A stretch of DNA of 64,000 nucleotides from Bathymodiolus brooksi (GCA_963680875.1 OY804589.1:26028353-26092352), one strand, 5' to 3'. Numbered from the stretch's first letter, positions 12,401-23,656 are shown. The notes: generated by a model from the sequence alone, not told the origin. Program-made: numbers and translations.

Positions 12401-15400
12401 GTAAGAAGGAGTCTTGACTTTTTAGTTTGGTTGGCTTCCATTTCAAAGGCTTGTCTTAATTCCTAAAAATAAACAATAAGTCCTTTCTGTTAATGATATA
12501 TATTGTGAAATATATTAGAGATTAAAGTCACTTTTAACAAAATCTGAGTAATTTCTTAAATATTTCAAAGACTGGTCAGTTACCAAGAAAAAAACGAAAA
12601 AGCGGCCACAGTAGTGGTCAACACGATGAAATGTCTATAATACTTTGTACACTCTAGAAGTATATAGGTTTATATCTAGTCCACTGTCAGGTGTACTTGT
12701 ACATTAATGAGGTATATAGGTTTATATCTAGTCCACTGTGAGGTGTACTTGTACATTAATGAGGTATATAGGTTTATATCTAGTCCACTGGGAGGTGTAC
12801 TTAAGCCTTGTACATTAATGAGGTATATAGGTTTATATCTAGTCCACTGTCAGGTGTACTTGTACATTAATGAGGTATATAGGTTTATATCTAGTCCACT
12901 GTCAGGTGTACTTGTACATTAATGAGGTATATAGGTTTATATCTAGTCCACTGGGAGGTGTACTTAAGACTTGTACATTAATGAGGTATATAGGTTTATA
13001 TCTAGTCCACTGTCAGGTGTACTTAAGCCTTGTACATTAATGAGGTATATAGGTTTATATCTAGTCCACTGTCAGGTGTACTTAAGACTTGTACATTAAT
13101 GATGTATATAGGTTTATATCTAGTCCACTGTCAGGTGTACTTAAGCCTTGTACATTAATGAGGTATATAGGTTTATATCTAGTCCACTGTCAGGTGTGAC
13201 TCAAGACTTGTACATTAATGATGTATATAGGTTTATATCTAGTCCACTGTCAGGTGTACTTAAGCCTTGTACATTAATGAGGTATATAGGTTTATATCTA
13301 GTCCACTGTCAGGTCTACTCAAGACTTGTACATTAATGAGGTATATAGGTTTATATCTAGTCCACTGTCAGGTGTGACTCAAGACTTGTACATTAATGAG
13401 GTATATAGGTTTATATCTAGTCCACTGTCAGGTGTACTTAAGCCTTGTACATTAATGAGGTATATAGGTTTATATCTAGTCCACTGTCAGGTGTACTTAA
13501 GCCTTGTACATTAATGAGGTATATAGGTTTATATCTAGTTCACTGTCAGGTGTACTCAAGACTTGAACATTAATGAGGTATATAGGTTTATATCTAGTCC
13601 ACTGTCAGGTGTACTTAAGCCTTGTACATTAATGAGGTATATAGGTTTATATCTAGTCCACTGTCAAGTGTACTTAAGCCTTGTACATTAATGAGGTATA
13701 TAGGTTTATATCTAGTCCACTGTCAGGTGTACTTAAGCCTTGTACATTAATGAGGTATATAGGTTTATATCTAGTCCACTGTCAGGTCTACTCAAGACTT
13801 GTACATTAATGAGGTATATAGATTTATATCTAGTCCACTGTGGAGTGTACTTAATTCATTGGATAATCTACATTTCAACTTTAATTTCATCGGATAATCT
13901 AAATTTCTCCTTTGATTTCATTGGATAAGCTAAATTTCACCTTTGATTTCATTGGATAATCTAAATTTCACCTTTGATTTCATTGGATAATCTAAATTTC
14001 ACCTTTGATTTCATTGGATAATTTAAATTTCACCTTTGATTTCATTGGATAATCTAAATGTCATCCTTGATTTCATTGGATAATCTAAATTTCACCATTA
14101 ATTTCATTGGATAATCTATATTTCACCATTGATTTCATTGGATAATTTGAATTCCCATGAACTTAAGGTTAAATGTCAATGGATTGTAGCAGATTTTAAT
14201 CAATTAGGATTACCTACTATAAGCTTAAGGACAATGCTATAATTGTGTATTTGTCCATGTGGCTTTTCTGTAATTGGCCATCCAGGAAATTCCCATTCTA
14301 AATCAATTCCATCAAATCCATATTTTCTCAGAAATACAACAGTACTGTTGACAAATCTACAAATAGACACAAACATTTATAAATCTTATCCCAAAAATTG
14401 GGGGATTGGATGTAAATAAACATAAAACCAAATCTGTCTATAAAGCAAGTACATGTAATTAAAATTCTGAAGTGAAAGAAACATTGATTTCATTGCTGGT
14501 TATCATCCCTTGCTTTGGCTGATATAATGGGATCTACTTATGAGATATTAACCAAATTAATCTATCTGTTAATAGAGTTTAATCAGTATTTAGGAGGGAC
14601 CAGTGTATAAAAATGTCACTGTATGTGTACCAGTGTATAATAATATCACTGTAGTGTACCAGTGTATAAAAATGTCACTGGGCGTATACCAGTGTATAAA
14701 AATGTCACTATGCGTTTGACAGTGTATAAAAATGTCATAGTGTGTGAACCAGTGGAAAAATATGAAAGGACACGTAGACTGTACTGTATTTAGGTATTTA
14801 CTCTGTTATATTCTGCATACTCTGCATCAGTGAATCAAATGGTCCAGAATTAGAAATCATGATTGTTAGATTTGGATTCAGTTGTCGTAACACTGGAATA
14901 GCTCTCTGAAACATGACTACGTGGGTCTGATCACTAGGGGATATTCTGTTATGCCTATCTACCTTCGTTGGTATAAAAATGATATGAGAACATAACTTGG
15001 CATCAAGTCCATATGGTAAGGTAGCATTCACTGTCAAGTTAAGAGGAACTCTCATGGGATAGCAACACACGGTCTTGAATGATACATTGCTATTTCTTGT
15101 CGCTACATCAACTTGCTCAAAAGTTCTCACTGCAAGAAAGAAATGGTAGAAGATTTTGAAGTTGTGACATATATTATGTTATTCTGATTCTAAACAGGAT
15201 ACATGCACTTGTTTTATAATGTTCACTGTTCTCATGTTTTTTGCTGGATCTAGAATCTACATCAAATCTGGAATATCTGAGAGTGACCAACGAACTAGTT
15301 TTAGAGGAGAAGATTAATATAGTTGCAGTCATTCAGAACCAAGAATCACATATGACATTTTTCCATATCAAGATTATATGAGAAATCTTTGAAATATGTG

Positions 15401-16396
15401 CTTAAGATTACTAAAGAAGTACCAATTATTTGTGAAATTTAAATATCTGTATCCATGGCAATGCTAACTGATCTCAATAAAAGTGATTTACTGCAATTAC
15501 TCTTAAAATGTTTTCACGGTTTTGCAAAAGTGAATAAAAATTATAATTTAAAACGATGCAGGTACATACATGTGGGTTAGGGATATGGTATTAAACACCA
15601 CTTTCCACTGCATCGGTGGTGCAATGGTCAGCGTCCTTGCCTCGACTCGAGGTCGAGTGCGGTACATTATGGGTTCAATCTCTAGGCGGGTCAAACCATA
15701 AACTATAAAATTGGTATTTGTTGCGCTTCTCCGCTAAGCACGCAGCATTAAGGAGTAAGAGCGAAGGCTTGGTGGCTCGAAATCAGAATAACGTATTAGA
15801 GTGGAGCAACTTGTCTACCTGCAGACTGTTGTTTCAGTGAGCTAGCACTTTAACAATCCAACTCAGCGTGTTTGTGTAGAACAAAGCGGACCCCATCATC
15901 ATCTCATTGAAAATTAACTTGATATAGCAAAAAAATTGTTGAGTTGGCATTACACAACAATCACTCACTCACTTTAACGTCAATTTCAACAATATTTCAG
16001 TTATATTGTAACAGTCAGTTTTAATGGTGGAGGCAAGTGCAGTACCCGGAGCAAATCACCAACCAGCCATAAGCCATTGACAAACTTTAACATATAAAGC
16101 AGTATGGAGTACACCTCGCCGTGAGCATGATTCGAATTTACAACTCTAGTGGTGACAAGCAGTGATTGCACAGGTAGTTGTAAATCTAACTACCATACAA
16201 TCATGACCACGACGTCCCCTCCATACATGTGTAAAACAACACAAATACATGTGTAATTAAGGTATTTTGAAGGTATGACTGCTTCGTCTATTTACAGATC
16301 TAATTTCCTAATTATGTGTTACTTACCAAAATCTGAGTTGTGTGATGTACCAGCTGTAGCTCCAATAAACAACAACACCAAATGTAGTAAAACCAT
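9288..16396 (-). CDS. GH18 chitinase-like secreted protein, multi-exon, incomplete
   Basis: Five coding exons are rebuilt: 16327-16396, 14802-15129, 14218-14356, 12338-12462 and 9288-9443. The first four join in phase (70+328+139+125 nt) with GT-AG borders. The product starts with a signal peptide ([16 protein letters not shown]), has several N-x-S/T sites, then the family 18 barrel: a [10 protein letters not shown] strand and the catalytic motif DGIDLEWE (about residues 148-155, final E the proton donor), followed by [10 protein letters not shown]. The last exon encodes [13 protein letters not shown], a later barrel strand. In family terms this is a chitinase or chitinase-like lectin that cleaves or binds chitin outside the cell. 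The exon(s) that should carry the M-x-Y-D region between 9444 and 12337 were not found, and phases there do not join, so at least one exon is missing. The C-terminal end is also not seen. It may be a decayed or rearranged gene. Confidence 0.75.
9719..9770 (-). repeat. SINE family 2 tail fragment
   Basis: On the plus strand it reads ggtgtttaatgtcaccccac then tttcaacgatatttcag, the reverse of the family-2 tail. Confidence 0.5.
9828..9955 (+). repeat. chimeric SINE: family 1 head, family 2 tail
   Basis: The first part (cgattgtgtaatgatgactgtgctcggctt, taken in pieces) follows the tRNA-like head of family 1, including a diverged B box. From about 9900 it switches directly to the family-2 tail (gccacaatataagtgaaata then ttgttgaaatggtg). 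Confidence 0.55.
10215..10418 (+). repeat. SINE family 2 copy
   Basis: It holds the B-box-like gaatttgaatcccgttcag, then aacattatgtgataaagttt, the body, and a tail gaaatattgttgaaagtggc ending in ccataaccctaacccc. It lies in the unresolved GH18 intron. Confidence 0.65.
10419..10945. other. GH18 intron sequence, nothing recognised
   Basis: The sequence is A/T-rich. I looked on the minus strand for an exon coding the missing GH18 M-x-Y-D segment and did not find one. Confidence 0.4.
10946..11174 (+). repeat. SINE family 1 copy, degenerate
   Basis: It has the tRNA-like head ggtggtgtaatggttagtg, a weak B box (acgattcagatc), and the body ending ttcagtgagctagcactaaa. It is more diverged than the adjacent copy at 11259. 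Confidence 0.6.
11259..11618 (+). repeat. SINE family 1, nearly full length
   Basis: It runs from the tRNA-like head (A box taatggttagcgtgctcgcc, B box aagttcaagcccc) through the body cttctccgctaagcatgcag to the tail ggcattaaacaacaatcact ending in cactcactc. It defines family 1 in this window. Confidence 0.7.
11705..12319. repeat. minisatellite, ~31-bp unit x 20
   Basis: The unit is taaagataacgtatatatcc followed by 8-11 T, repeated about 20 times with a variable poly-T length and occasional extra ta. It lies in the GH18 intron just downstream of the exon at 12338-12462. Confidence 0.95.
12338..12462 (-). CDS. GH18 gene, exon 4
   Basis: The acceptor is tttttag|GAATTAAG and the donor TTCAAAAA|gtaagt. 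It encodes [20 protein letters not shown] then [20 protein letters not shown], typical of the helix and strand after the GH18 catalytic motif. It enters in phase 0, matching exon 3, and leaves with two bases of a codon. Confidence 0.8.
12653..13850. repeat. minisatellite, ~50-60-bp unit x 21
   Basis: The unit contains ttgtacattaatgaggtata then taggtttatatctagtccac and tgtcaggtgtacttaagcc. Short (about 52 bp) and long (about 58 bp) forms alternate. It lies in the intron between GH18 exons 3 and 4. Confidence 0.95.
13851..14157. repeat. minisatellite, 31-bp unit x ~10
   Basis: The unit is ttcattggataatctaaatt followed by tcacctttgat. It starts exactly where the previous array ends and stops about 60 bp before GH18 exon 3. 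Confidence 0.9.
14218..14356 (-). CDS. GH18 gene, exon 3 with catalytic motif
   Basis: The acceptor is tttgtag|ATTTGTC and the donor CTTATA|gtaggt. It encodes [17 protein letters not shown], the DxxDxxxE-type signature of family 18, with the terminal Glu present and Glu rather than Asp at the third acidic position. Phase joins exon 2 (two bases carried in) and exon 4 (phase 0 out). Confidence 0.85.
14600..14765. repeat. minisatellite, ~30-bp unit x 6
   Basis: The unit is accagtgtataaaaatgtca followed by ctgtatgtgt-like sequence. It lies just beyond the donor of GH18 exon 2. Confidence 0.85.
14802..15129 (-). CDS. GH18 gene, exon 2
   Basis: The acceptor is ttcttgcag|TGAGAAC and the donor ATAACAGA|gtaaat. 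It encodes [20 protein letters not shown] then [20 protein letters not shown] and later [13 protein letters not shown], matching the first and second strands of the GH18 barrel. Cys residues and five N-glycosylation sites fit a secreted protein. Confidence 0.85.
15578..16235 (-). repeat. SINE family 2 copy split by a SINE family 1 insertion
   Basis: The minus-strand family-2 tail (ggtattaaacaccactttc on plus) is interrupted at about 15608. The rest resumes at about 15974 and runs to cataccatac/atcatgaccacgac at the head end. It lies in GH18 intron 1. Confidence 0.65.
15609..15973 (+). repeat. SINE family 1 nested in family 2
   Basis: It has the head catcggtggtgcaatggtca with a small internal duplication ctcgactcgaggtcgag, the B box gggttcaatctc, the body cttctccgctaagcacgcag, and the tail ending caatcactcactca. 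Confidence 0.7.
16327..16396 (-). CDS. GH18 gene, exon 1 (signal peptide)
   Basis: The start codon is in gttgccATGG, a good context. The 23 codons [20 protein letters not shown] then SDF form a short hydrophobic signal peptide, and the exon ends TTTTG|gtaagt. The carried base joins exon 2 as GTG (Val). Confidence 0.75.
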
Positions 16397-16976
16397 GGCA
16401 ACCTTCTGTTGTCTTTGTCTTTCAGAAATATCTACAAGTATATATTAGTCATAATAGTTATAACTTTACACATAAATACTTTTGATCACATATTTAAAAA
16501 AAACATGCTCAATTATAATAATACTATTATTCATGACTCACACGTCACATTTGAATATGCGTAAAAAATATAACTTAAGGAATTTTCTTTCTTTGATCAG
16601 ATTTAATTTTATTCTCTAAATTGCCACTTCACTGCATTTTTAATCAATGAAACATGTAAAGTAATTACTTATCTATTACCTAGTTAACAGTAACATTTTG
16701 TATTTCAGACAGGGAGTCACATTTTATCCCTTGCCCCGAGAGCCTGTAATACCAATGCTAATGTTATCTTATATATTCTAACTGAGTTATCTTTCTTTGA
16801 TTAGTATACATGCTTTATAGTTGGATTTTCATACCATGATACCATAGGAACTACTGTGGACGCTGGCTTGTTGCCACTATGTCCGCCTCTAAATCCACAT
16901 CATTGATGCGCGACTTTACGTCACTTCCGGAATTAGCTCTAATGTCTATGTTTGTCGTAAAGTCATATTTGCACTC
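16397..16976. other. GH18 5' flank and LINE 3' end
   Basis: The GH18 5' UTR lies just above 16397 and the promoter should lie here, but I see no clear TATA box. From about 16835 upward the sequence belongs to the 3' UTR of the minus-strand CR1-type LINE. Confidence 0.4.
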
Positions 16977-19900
16977 TTAATGCTTCCAGTGCTCATCTAG
17001 GCCGATTTCAAACTGTTTAACTGTTTTTGCCTGGATAACTGATTCTGGGAGGCTATTCCATATCTCAACAATTCTATTGGTGAAGGTATATTTCCTCACG
17101 TTCAGTCTACATGTTTTTTTTATTGATCTTCTTGCTATGTCCCCTTGTATATGAAGTTGTGTTTAGCTCAAACATATCCACTGTTGTTAGAGGATCATAA
17201 ATATCATTTATTGTTTTAAATACTCCAATCATATCTCCTCGCATTCTTCTATACTTGAGAGTGGGCATCTTGAGTTTCTTTAGTCTTTCGCTATACTCCA
17301 TGTTTTTAAAGTAGGTACTTGTTTGGTGGCTCTTCTTTGTACGTTTTCTATTTTTTCAATATCCCCCACTTTAAATGGAGACCAGACTGCTTCCGGGTAT
17401 TCAATATGAGGTCTAACCAAAGCTTGAAATAAATATTTGAAGCTTTGTTCATCTAAATGTGTACAAGTTCTTCTGATTAGTCCCATAATGCTGTTTGTTT
17501 GATTTTGTATATGTTTGTTAAAGGACAAAGTTTCATCTACAAGCACTCCTATGTCTTTTTCTCCGTCAGATTGCTCTAACTCAATTTTGTTGCCTTCGTT
17601 GTCATAGAGATAATAGTGTTTTGTTCCTTTGTCCACACATTTATTGGCGACTGACATCACTTTGCATTTGTTTGGATGGAATTTTAATAGCCATGTGTCT
17701 GACAAATTTTGTAAACTGTCTAAATCTGCTTGAAGCATTTTCTCATCATTTTCCTCTTGGATTTCCCTGAAAATTTTCGTATCATCAGCAACCAGGTAGG
17801 TAGATGACTCTACCATCTCTGGCATGTCGTTAATATAGATAACGAAGAGCATATGGCTCAGAACACTCCCTTGTGGTATCCCGCTTGTGACATTGTGGCA
17901 TTTGTACTCTGCACCATTAACAATTACTTTTTGTAGTCTGTTGCAAAGAAAACGTTCGATCCACTTGATTACTTTCTCGCTTATTTTATACCTATGCATC
18001 TTATGCAGAAGTCTTCTATGTGGTACTTTGTCAAAAGCTTTCATAAAATCCATATATACTGAGTCAATTTTCCCACCCTTGTCAAGAATTTCAGTCCACT
18101 CATCCATAACTTTTAGGAGTTGTAGAGTTGTTGATCTCCCAGAGATGAAGCCAAACTGCTTATTGCTGAAGAGCTTATTAGCTGACATGTGCTTTACTAT
18201 TATTTCCCTTACTAGTTTTTTCATGATTTTGCAGATAACACTGGTTAGACTGATTGGTCTATAATTTCCTGGTTCTGCCTTATCTCCCTTTTTTGAATAG
18301 TGCAGTGTTGTTCCCTTCTTTCCACAGTTTAGGAACCAAACCTTGGCACATAGAAGAATTAAATATAATTGTTATAGGCTTTGATATTGTTGCACTAAGC
18401 TCCTTGAGCATTTTAGGGTGAAGACCATCTGGGCCACATGATTTGTTTACATCCAGATTTTGTAATAATTTTAGTATTTCACTTTCTTTGAAAGTTTTCT
18501 CTATGCATTCCTGCTTGACCTCTATAGGATGAATCAATGGTAGTTCGCCCTCCGGTTCAATTGTGAATACACTACTGAAGAAGTTAGCCAGGACTTCCGC
18601 TTTTTCCTTATCTGTTGTCGTTTTCCTTTCTTCCCCTACTTCTGTCTTAAATTTTAGTTCTGATATACCAGTGTTAGTTTTCCTCTTGGAGTTAGCATAT
18701 TTCCAAAACATTTTGGGGTTGCTCTTAACATTTTTTGCAATTTCTTTCCCCATATTAGCTTTTGCTTTCCTGATTGCACTTTTAACTTGATTTCTTGTTT
18801 TGGCGTATTTCTGATACTTTTTTTTGTCCCCAGTTTCCTAGTATCTAGTCCAACATCTATGTTTCTTTTTGATACCGTATTCTGTATGGTTTTAGCATCC
18901 AGAGGAATATAGTTGTGTTTCTTAGCTTTTTTTGCTGGCTTTTGTATTTATATGTGGTATATATTTATTTTTTGCCTCATTGAACTTGGTCATAAAAATG
19001 TCAAACTGCTCCACAGCACTTTTTCCTTCTAATATATCATTCCAATTACACTGAAGAAAGGCATTCATATTAGTGTAATCCGCATTGAAGTAATTCCATC
19101 TCTCAGTTTCGCATGATTTTTCTTCACAGTAGCATTTGAATACAAATTCTAGGCTACAATGATCGCTGTTTCCAAGTGGGCTAGTGTAATCCAGCTCCTC
19201 TATCATATTATCATCATTTATCAGTATCAGGTCCAGTGTGCTTGGTTCACAATTTTCTCTCATTCTTGTGTTTTCCAGGACATGTTGGAACAGATACTTT
19301 CTAGGAAGTTTTCACTGTTTTTGTCACCCTTCGTTGACCAGTTTTTCCAATCAATTTTAGGGAAGTTAAGATCCCCCATTACCATGATTGTGATAACTTC
19401 TTGTCCTTTGATACCGTAATTAATAGCTTGTTCAGTTCGTCTAGGTTCTCTGGACTACTACTTGGACTTTTATATATGCAACCTAGTAACAACATATCTT
19501 TATTGTTTAGCCTAATTTGTGTCCATACACTCTCTTCAAATTTCACATTGAATCTAATTTCTTCTGCTTTCAGCTTCTTATTAACATATAATGCTGCACC
19601 TCGTTTGCTAGGGCTTGTTGATTCACTTAAGAATAGTTCATACCCTTCCAATTGAAGTTCTGCTTTCTCAGGCAAATATCTGCAATTTTTGGGGTAAATT
19701 TCTGTTATCCCAATCACTTCATAACTATTTTTTCCATCCTGTATTCTTGTCATCAATTCACCCAGTTTGTTTGGCAAACTGTCTGCATTTGTATAAAAGC
19801 ACTGTAGGCCATTAAAATCCATCACCTTATTTACATTGGTTTCTGTTAAAACTTGACTGTTTACATTGTTTTGGGGCGTCTTACTCCTTTTTCTTGATTT

Positions 19901-20496
19901 GTACCACCTTCCTGTCTCCGGGGGGTCCTTTTACCAGGTATTTGTATTTTACCGACTGGTTATTTTCCTCCAATTAATACATCATTTTTATTCTTAGCTT
20001 CTGCTAGTTTTTCTCTATTTTGCAACCTTTCCTTCTTTGTCATATCATGAGTTATACTTAGCTGCTTAAACTTGTCTTCTGCAGTTGCTAAATTCTTCAC
20101 ATTAGCCATGAATGACCCTTTGCCATTTCATCCTCAAAAATGACCCTCATTGGTCTTGGAATTTCAGAATCTACACTCTTTGCCGAGTCTGGTTACATTC
20201 TTTACCGTCTGTTTATTAGTACCAGTAATTTTACAAAGTTCATTTACTAGTGCTATATCTTCTGCTTTTCTCTGCTCTGGTTCAGTTTTCTTCGACCCTT
20301 CGGCTTTAAATATTATATTTGACTCTTTGAATTCTTCCAACTGGCTTGTCAGTGTCCTGTCCTGGTCATTTCCACCTGTGGCGGCGCTCTCTTTGTTTTC
20401 CTCGATCAAGGGGTCGTCAAGTTGTAAGTAGTATCTAGTGAGGCTGATAGTGCTGTGCTGGTTGGGTGTATACCCAGTGGCCGCTACGGTAGCCAT
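16977..20496 (-). pseudogene. CR1-type LINE, frameshifted ORF2
   Basis: Consecutive minus-strand pieces follow the order of a non-LTR retrotransposon polyprotein. An endonuclease lies at 19379-19825 (YTNADSLPNK, GITEIYPKNC, RGAALYVNKK) and 18922-19263 (LDLILIND, NSDHCSLEF). The reverse transcriptase lies at 18280-18753 (KSCGPDGLHPKML) and 17280-18224 (GFISGRSTTLQLL, YMDFMKAFDKVPHRRLL, SGIPQGSVL, VADDTKIF). The C-terminal part is at 16977-17301 and ends IVEIWNSLPESVIQAKTVKQ with its own stop. Frame breaks separate the pieces. The catalytic box reads VADD instead of FADD. The motifs fit the CR1 clade. It is inactive as it stands. Confidence 0.85.
20164..20496 (-). pseudogene. ORF1-like N-terminal piece of the CR1-type LINE
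   Basis: A 110-codon frame begins MATVAATGYTPNQ and contains an acidic stretch, LVNELCKITGTNKQTVKNVT and RLGKE. The last part resembles the short domain found in CR1/L2-type ORF1 proteins that precedes an R-LG motif. It lies directly upstream of the endonuclease pieces and breaks near 20150. Confidence 0.5.
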
Positions 20497-21453
20497 AGTG
20501 GATTATGAAGGTATACATGAACATGCAACTTGACAAATCTTTCGCCTATTCCTCTGACTTTCCTATATACACTTTTTTCTACCTTTCCTACTTTCTCTGT
20601 AATTTATAATTTTTCTTAAGGATTGTACAAAATTATTTATTTAGATTAGTGCGCAACCCCCCCGTGCAATAATAGTCAAAAGTGACGGTCAGCACGTACC
20701 ATGTAGTTGTAGATGTAAGGCCGGATTGACATGAGGTTGAACTGTTTAAAGGCCGAATAGTCTCGAATTCTCCTGATTCTCAGCCAGCCAGTTTGTTCTT
20801 TAATGCTGAGTGCTTAGCGGAAAAGCAACATTTAGTATTTATTTTGTTATTTGACAGCAATTTTAATATATTGTATATGAATACGATGAGGTCTAATATT
20901 ATACTTGGCAAAAGGTCCGAGACACTTGTCTTGTTTGTCTCGAATGGTAGAACCACGAGTCCATGCAATTTTACCTTACAACTTCGAAATGATTAAGGTG
21001 CTCCGAAAAAGGAGCATTACGTTTGAGAAAAATTATCCAATCAAAACAAGCTTTACATATCCCAACTACTTCCTGTTGATGAAAAGTTGCAAAATGTAAA
21101 AAAGTCACCTAAAAATGATCATGATGAACATTTAAGAAAGAATGGAAGGTTTATCTGCCACAGAAAACCTTTTTGAAAAATGGATGTTATATTCTGCAAA
21201 GGTATACAACTGTCAAAATATGATAAGCTTGAAGTTATGTGCAAGTTACCGCAGTGTTGTATCAAACAAGTTCGTCCTCACTCACTTGCCGACTTGGATC
21301 CACTCGTCCTAGCGCTCGTTGTCCGTTCGCCCTATTAAAAAATATTTAAATACCACTTCTTAAAGTGTACATACAGAACCGTATTATAAGTCTGCGCAAC
21401 TAACGATTCTGAGGGCGACTACAATGTGAAACAAATGTTTCTCTATAATAGAT
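20497..21453. other. intergenic between LINE and foldback element
   Basis: No gene is recognised. A family-1 SINE fragment on the minus strand lies at about 20748-20832 (gttgcttttccgctaagcac in reverse). Confidence 0.4.
20748..20832 (-). repeat. SINE family 1 fragment
   Basis: The reverse complement reads gcttttccgctaagcactca then gcattaaagaac and ggctgagaatcagga, the central body of family 1. Confidence 0.55.
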
Positions 21454-22284
21454 GTAAATTTGTAATCTCGTTGAGATTAGGATTCCGAAGAAATTTTCTG
21501 TCTGTTCTTCATCCTAATCTCGTTTCAAGCCCTATTAAGGGTATTCTGGAAAATTTAAATTTGACCCCCCCCCCCCCCCCCCGTGCATTCCGATGGATAT
21601 TTTGGCATGGACGGATTGTGTCAGATCAAGTGCAGGTAAGATTTCATAAATAGACATATTTTCTAGTTCAAATCTGCAAAAATATTGATATTTCCTTACC
21701 CTTTACAGCGTATATCCGACAAAATAATTCAAAATCTACTTTAAGCTGACCGCCATTTTACTGAACTCATGAACTACACCATGTGATCAAAATCGCTACG
21801 AATTTTGCTACAGCATGTTTCTCAATGAAAGGTCGATGTCAGTTATGTATTATGTTAGTCCGAGATTCCTCTGTCGTTTAACGGCATTGATAAAGTTGCT
21901 TGTAGCCGTTCAACGACAGAGGGTGCTATATACGGAAACCATCGAATTTGCCTCACAGCCATAGTATCGGCACATTTCCACGTTTCGTGGCTATCGGATT
22001 TTATTTTCTATCATAAACCTTATATAAATCGCTTCACCAATCATTTTTCTATTCATTCATATCCATCTTACCCTCAGAAAGTGGTGTTACACTCCATTAC
22101 AGCACGATTTTGCCTTAGATCCTATTATTCCGCCATTTGACTTCCATTTTCGAATCTACACACGTGATCTCGCGATACTAACTGAATGATGACAGCAACG
22201 CATTGCATGATGGGAGCTAATTAATGCAGCGTGCCAAATTATTTGGAGCATTATTTGCATACGTAAACAACATTCAAATCACAT

Positions 22285-22463
22285 GGAAGACGATACATTT
22301 AAGCGTATTCTGCAGGACAAACAGTCCATCTACAGATCAAAGCAGAGCAGAAGGAAATAATACAGAATGTGTTGGAAAGAAAAGATTCAATGGCAGAGTG
22401 TTACCAACGGGCTTCGGAAAGAGCATGTGTTACGTCCCCCCTTTTTGTTTTTGGACAAGGTAA
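22285..22463 (+). pseudogene. RecQ-type helicase fragment (Walker A) inside foldback element
   Basis: Two adjacent frames together resemble the start of a RecQ helicase core. KAEQKEIIQNVLERKDSMA lies at 22339-22395, and VLPTGFGKSMCY starts at 22398 in another frame. PTGFGKS is the ATP-binding motif I, and the preceding Q-rich helix is where RecQ proteins carry motif 0. A frameshift near 22396 and loss of all later motifs make it non-functional. GACAAG|gtaata at about 22455-22464 looks like a retained splice donor, which suggests capture from genomic DNA. Confidence 0.6.
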
Positions 22464-23031
22464 TACATTTTTTTTTTCTTATGGTTATCTGTAATTCACT
22501 AAATTTGCTAATAAAATCATTACCAATCAATATAATCAACTGTATTAAATTTTATGTTAATTGTTCTGCCTTAACAGGCGCCTATGATTGGCAATAAAAA
22601 TATTTGTTTGTTTGTTTATATGCAAATCATCTCCCATGATACATTGCGGTAATCGTAGTTTTCTCGTAGTCACGTGACAAATGTTTGAAAAATGGAAGAC
22701 AAATGTCGAAATCATAGGATCTAAGGCAAAATTGTGCTGTAATGGAGTGTAACACCACTTTCTGAGGGTAAGATGTTTATGAATGAATAGAAAAATGATT
22801 GGTGAAGCGATTTATATAAGGTTTATGATAGAAAATAAAATCTGATAGCCACGAAACGTGGAAATGTGCTGACCCAGAGTTGGAGAAGCAAATCCGCTGT
22901 TTTCCTTATATAGCACGCTCTGTCGTTGAACGGCTACAAGCAACTTTATCAATGCCGTTAAACGACAGAGGAATCTCGGACTAGTATTATGTATATGCAA
23001 ACATATCCTTTATGGGCTGTTGATTGGTATT

Positions 23032-23212
23032 TTTTTTTTTTTTTAAGTGTGATATTTTTTATTGAAATCTGTACATTTGTTAGTTGAATACATAAAGTAC
23101 CGGTACCTTATCCTGGCCTCGTTAACATTAGTAAAGCACATAACATATAAAGATGTTAGTATTTGTTAGTAATTTACATACAGAATGGCATACTATTTCT
23201 ATTAAAATAAAA
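23032..23212 (-). mobile_element. 5'-truncated LINE copy with 14-bp target duplication
   Basis: The sequence after the T run is nearly identical to the 3' end of the LINE at 48839-53568 (gtgatatttttattgaaatc, gtaccggtaccttatc). It is flanked by tgttgattggtatt on both sides (23018-23031 and 23213-23226). It sits in the right arm of the foldback element, so it arrived after that element. Confidence 0.85.
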
Positions 23213-23656
23213 TGTTGATTGGTATTAATAAAATATTTATAACAAAATTAAAAAATTTCAAGCCGTGTAAATGAGATTTTTAAATTATAATATAATATTT
23301 TACATCGACATCTCGAACTACGAAACAGACTATACCAAAATACGTCACGATTTTTGATCACATGGTGTAGTTCATGAGTTCAGTAAAATGGCGGTCAGCT
23401 TAAAGTAGATTTTGGATTATTTTGTCGGATATACGCCGTAAAGGGTAAGGAAATATCAATATTTTTGCAGATTTGAACTAGAAAATATGTCTACCTGCAC
23501 TTGATCTGACACAATTCGTCCATGCCAAAATATCCATCGGAATGCACCGGGGGGTCAAATTTAAAATTTCCAGAATACCCTTAATAGTGCTTGAAACGAG
23601 ATTAGGATGAAGAACAGACAGAAAATTTCTTCGGAATCCTAATCTCAACGAGATTA

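Larger units (their letters stand above)
21463..23656. mobile_element. long-TIR foldback element (Mutator-like?) with captured gene fragment
   Basis: The arms 21463-22217 and 22627-23656 are inverted copies of each other; the right arm is lengthened by a LINE insertion and extra sequence at about 23018-23340. The outer ends are palindromic (TAATCTCGTTGAGATTA) and continue GGATTCCGAAGAAATTTTCT. The 9-bp gtaaatttg flanks both sides (21454-21462 and 23657-23665). A 9-bp duplication with very long inverted repeats fits Mutator-like elements. No transposase is visible. The central 410 bp carries a RecQ-like helicase fragment. Confidence 0.8.

Noticed and set aside
12707..13928. Several short frames with repeated [13 protein letters not shown]
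   Set aside because: They are read through the 50-60-bp minisatellite in a GH18 intron on the opposite strand.
18563..20431. Plus-strand frames across the LINE region
   Set aside because: They are antisense to the CR1-type LINE frames, which carry clear reverse-transcriptase and endonuclease motifs.
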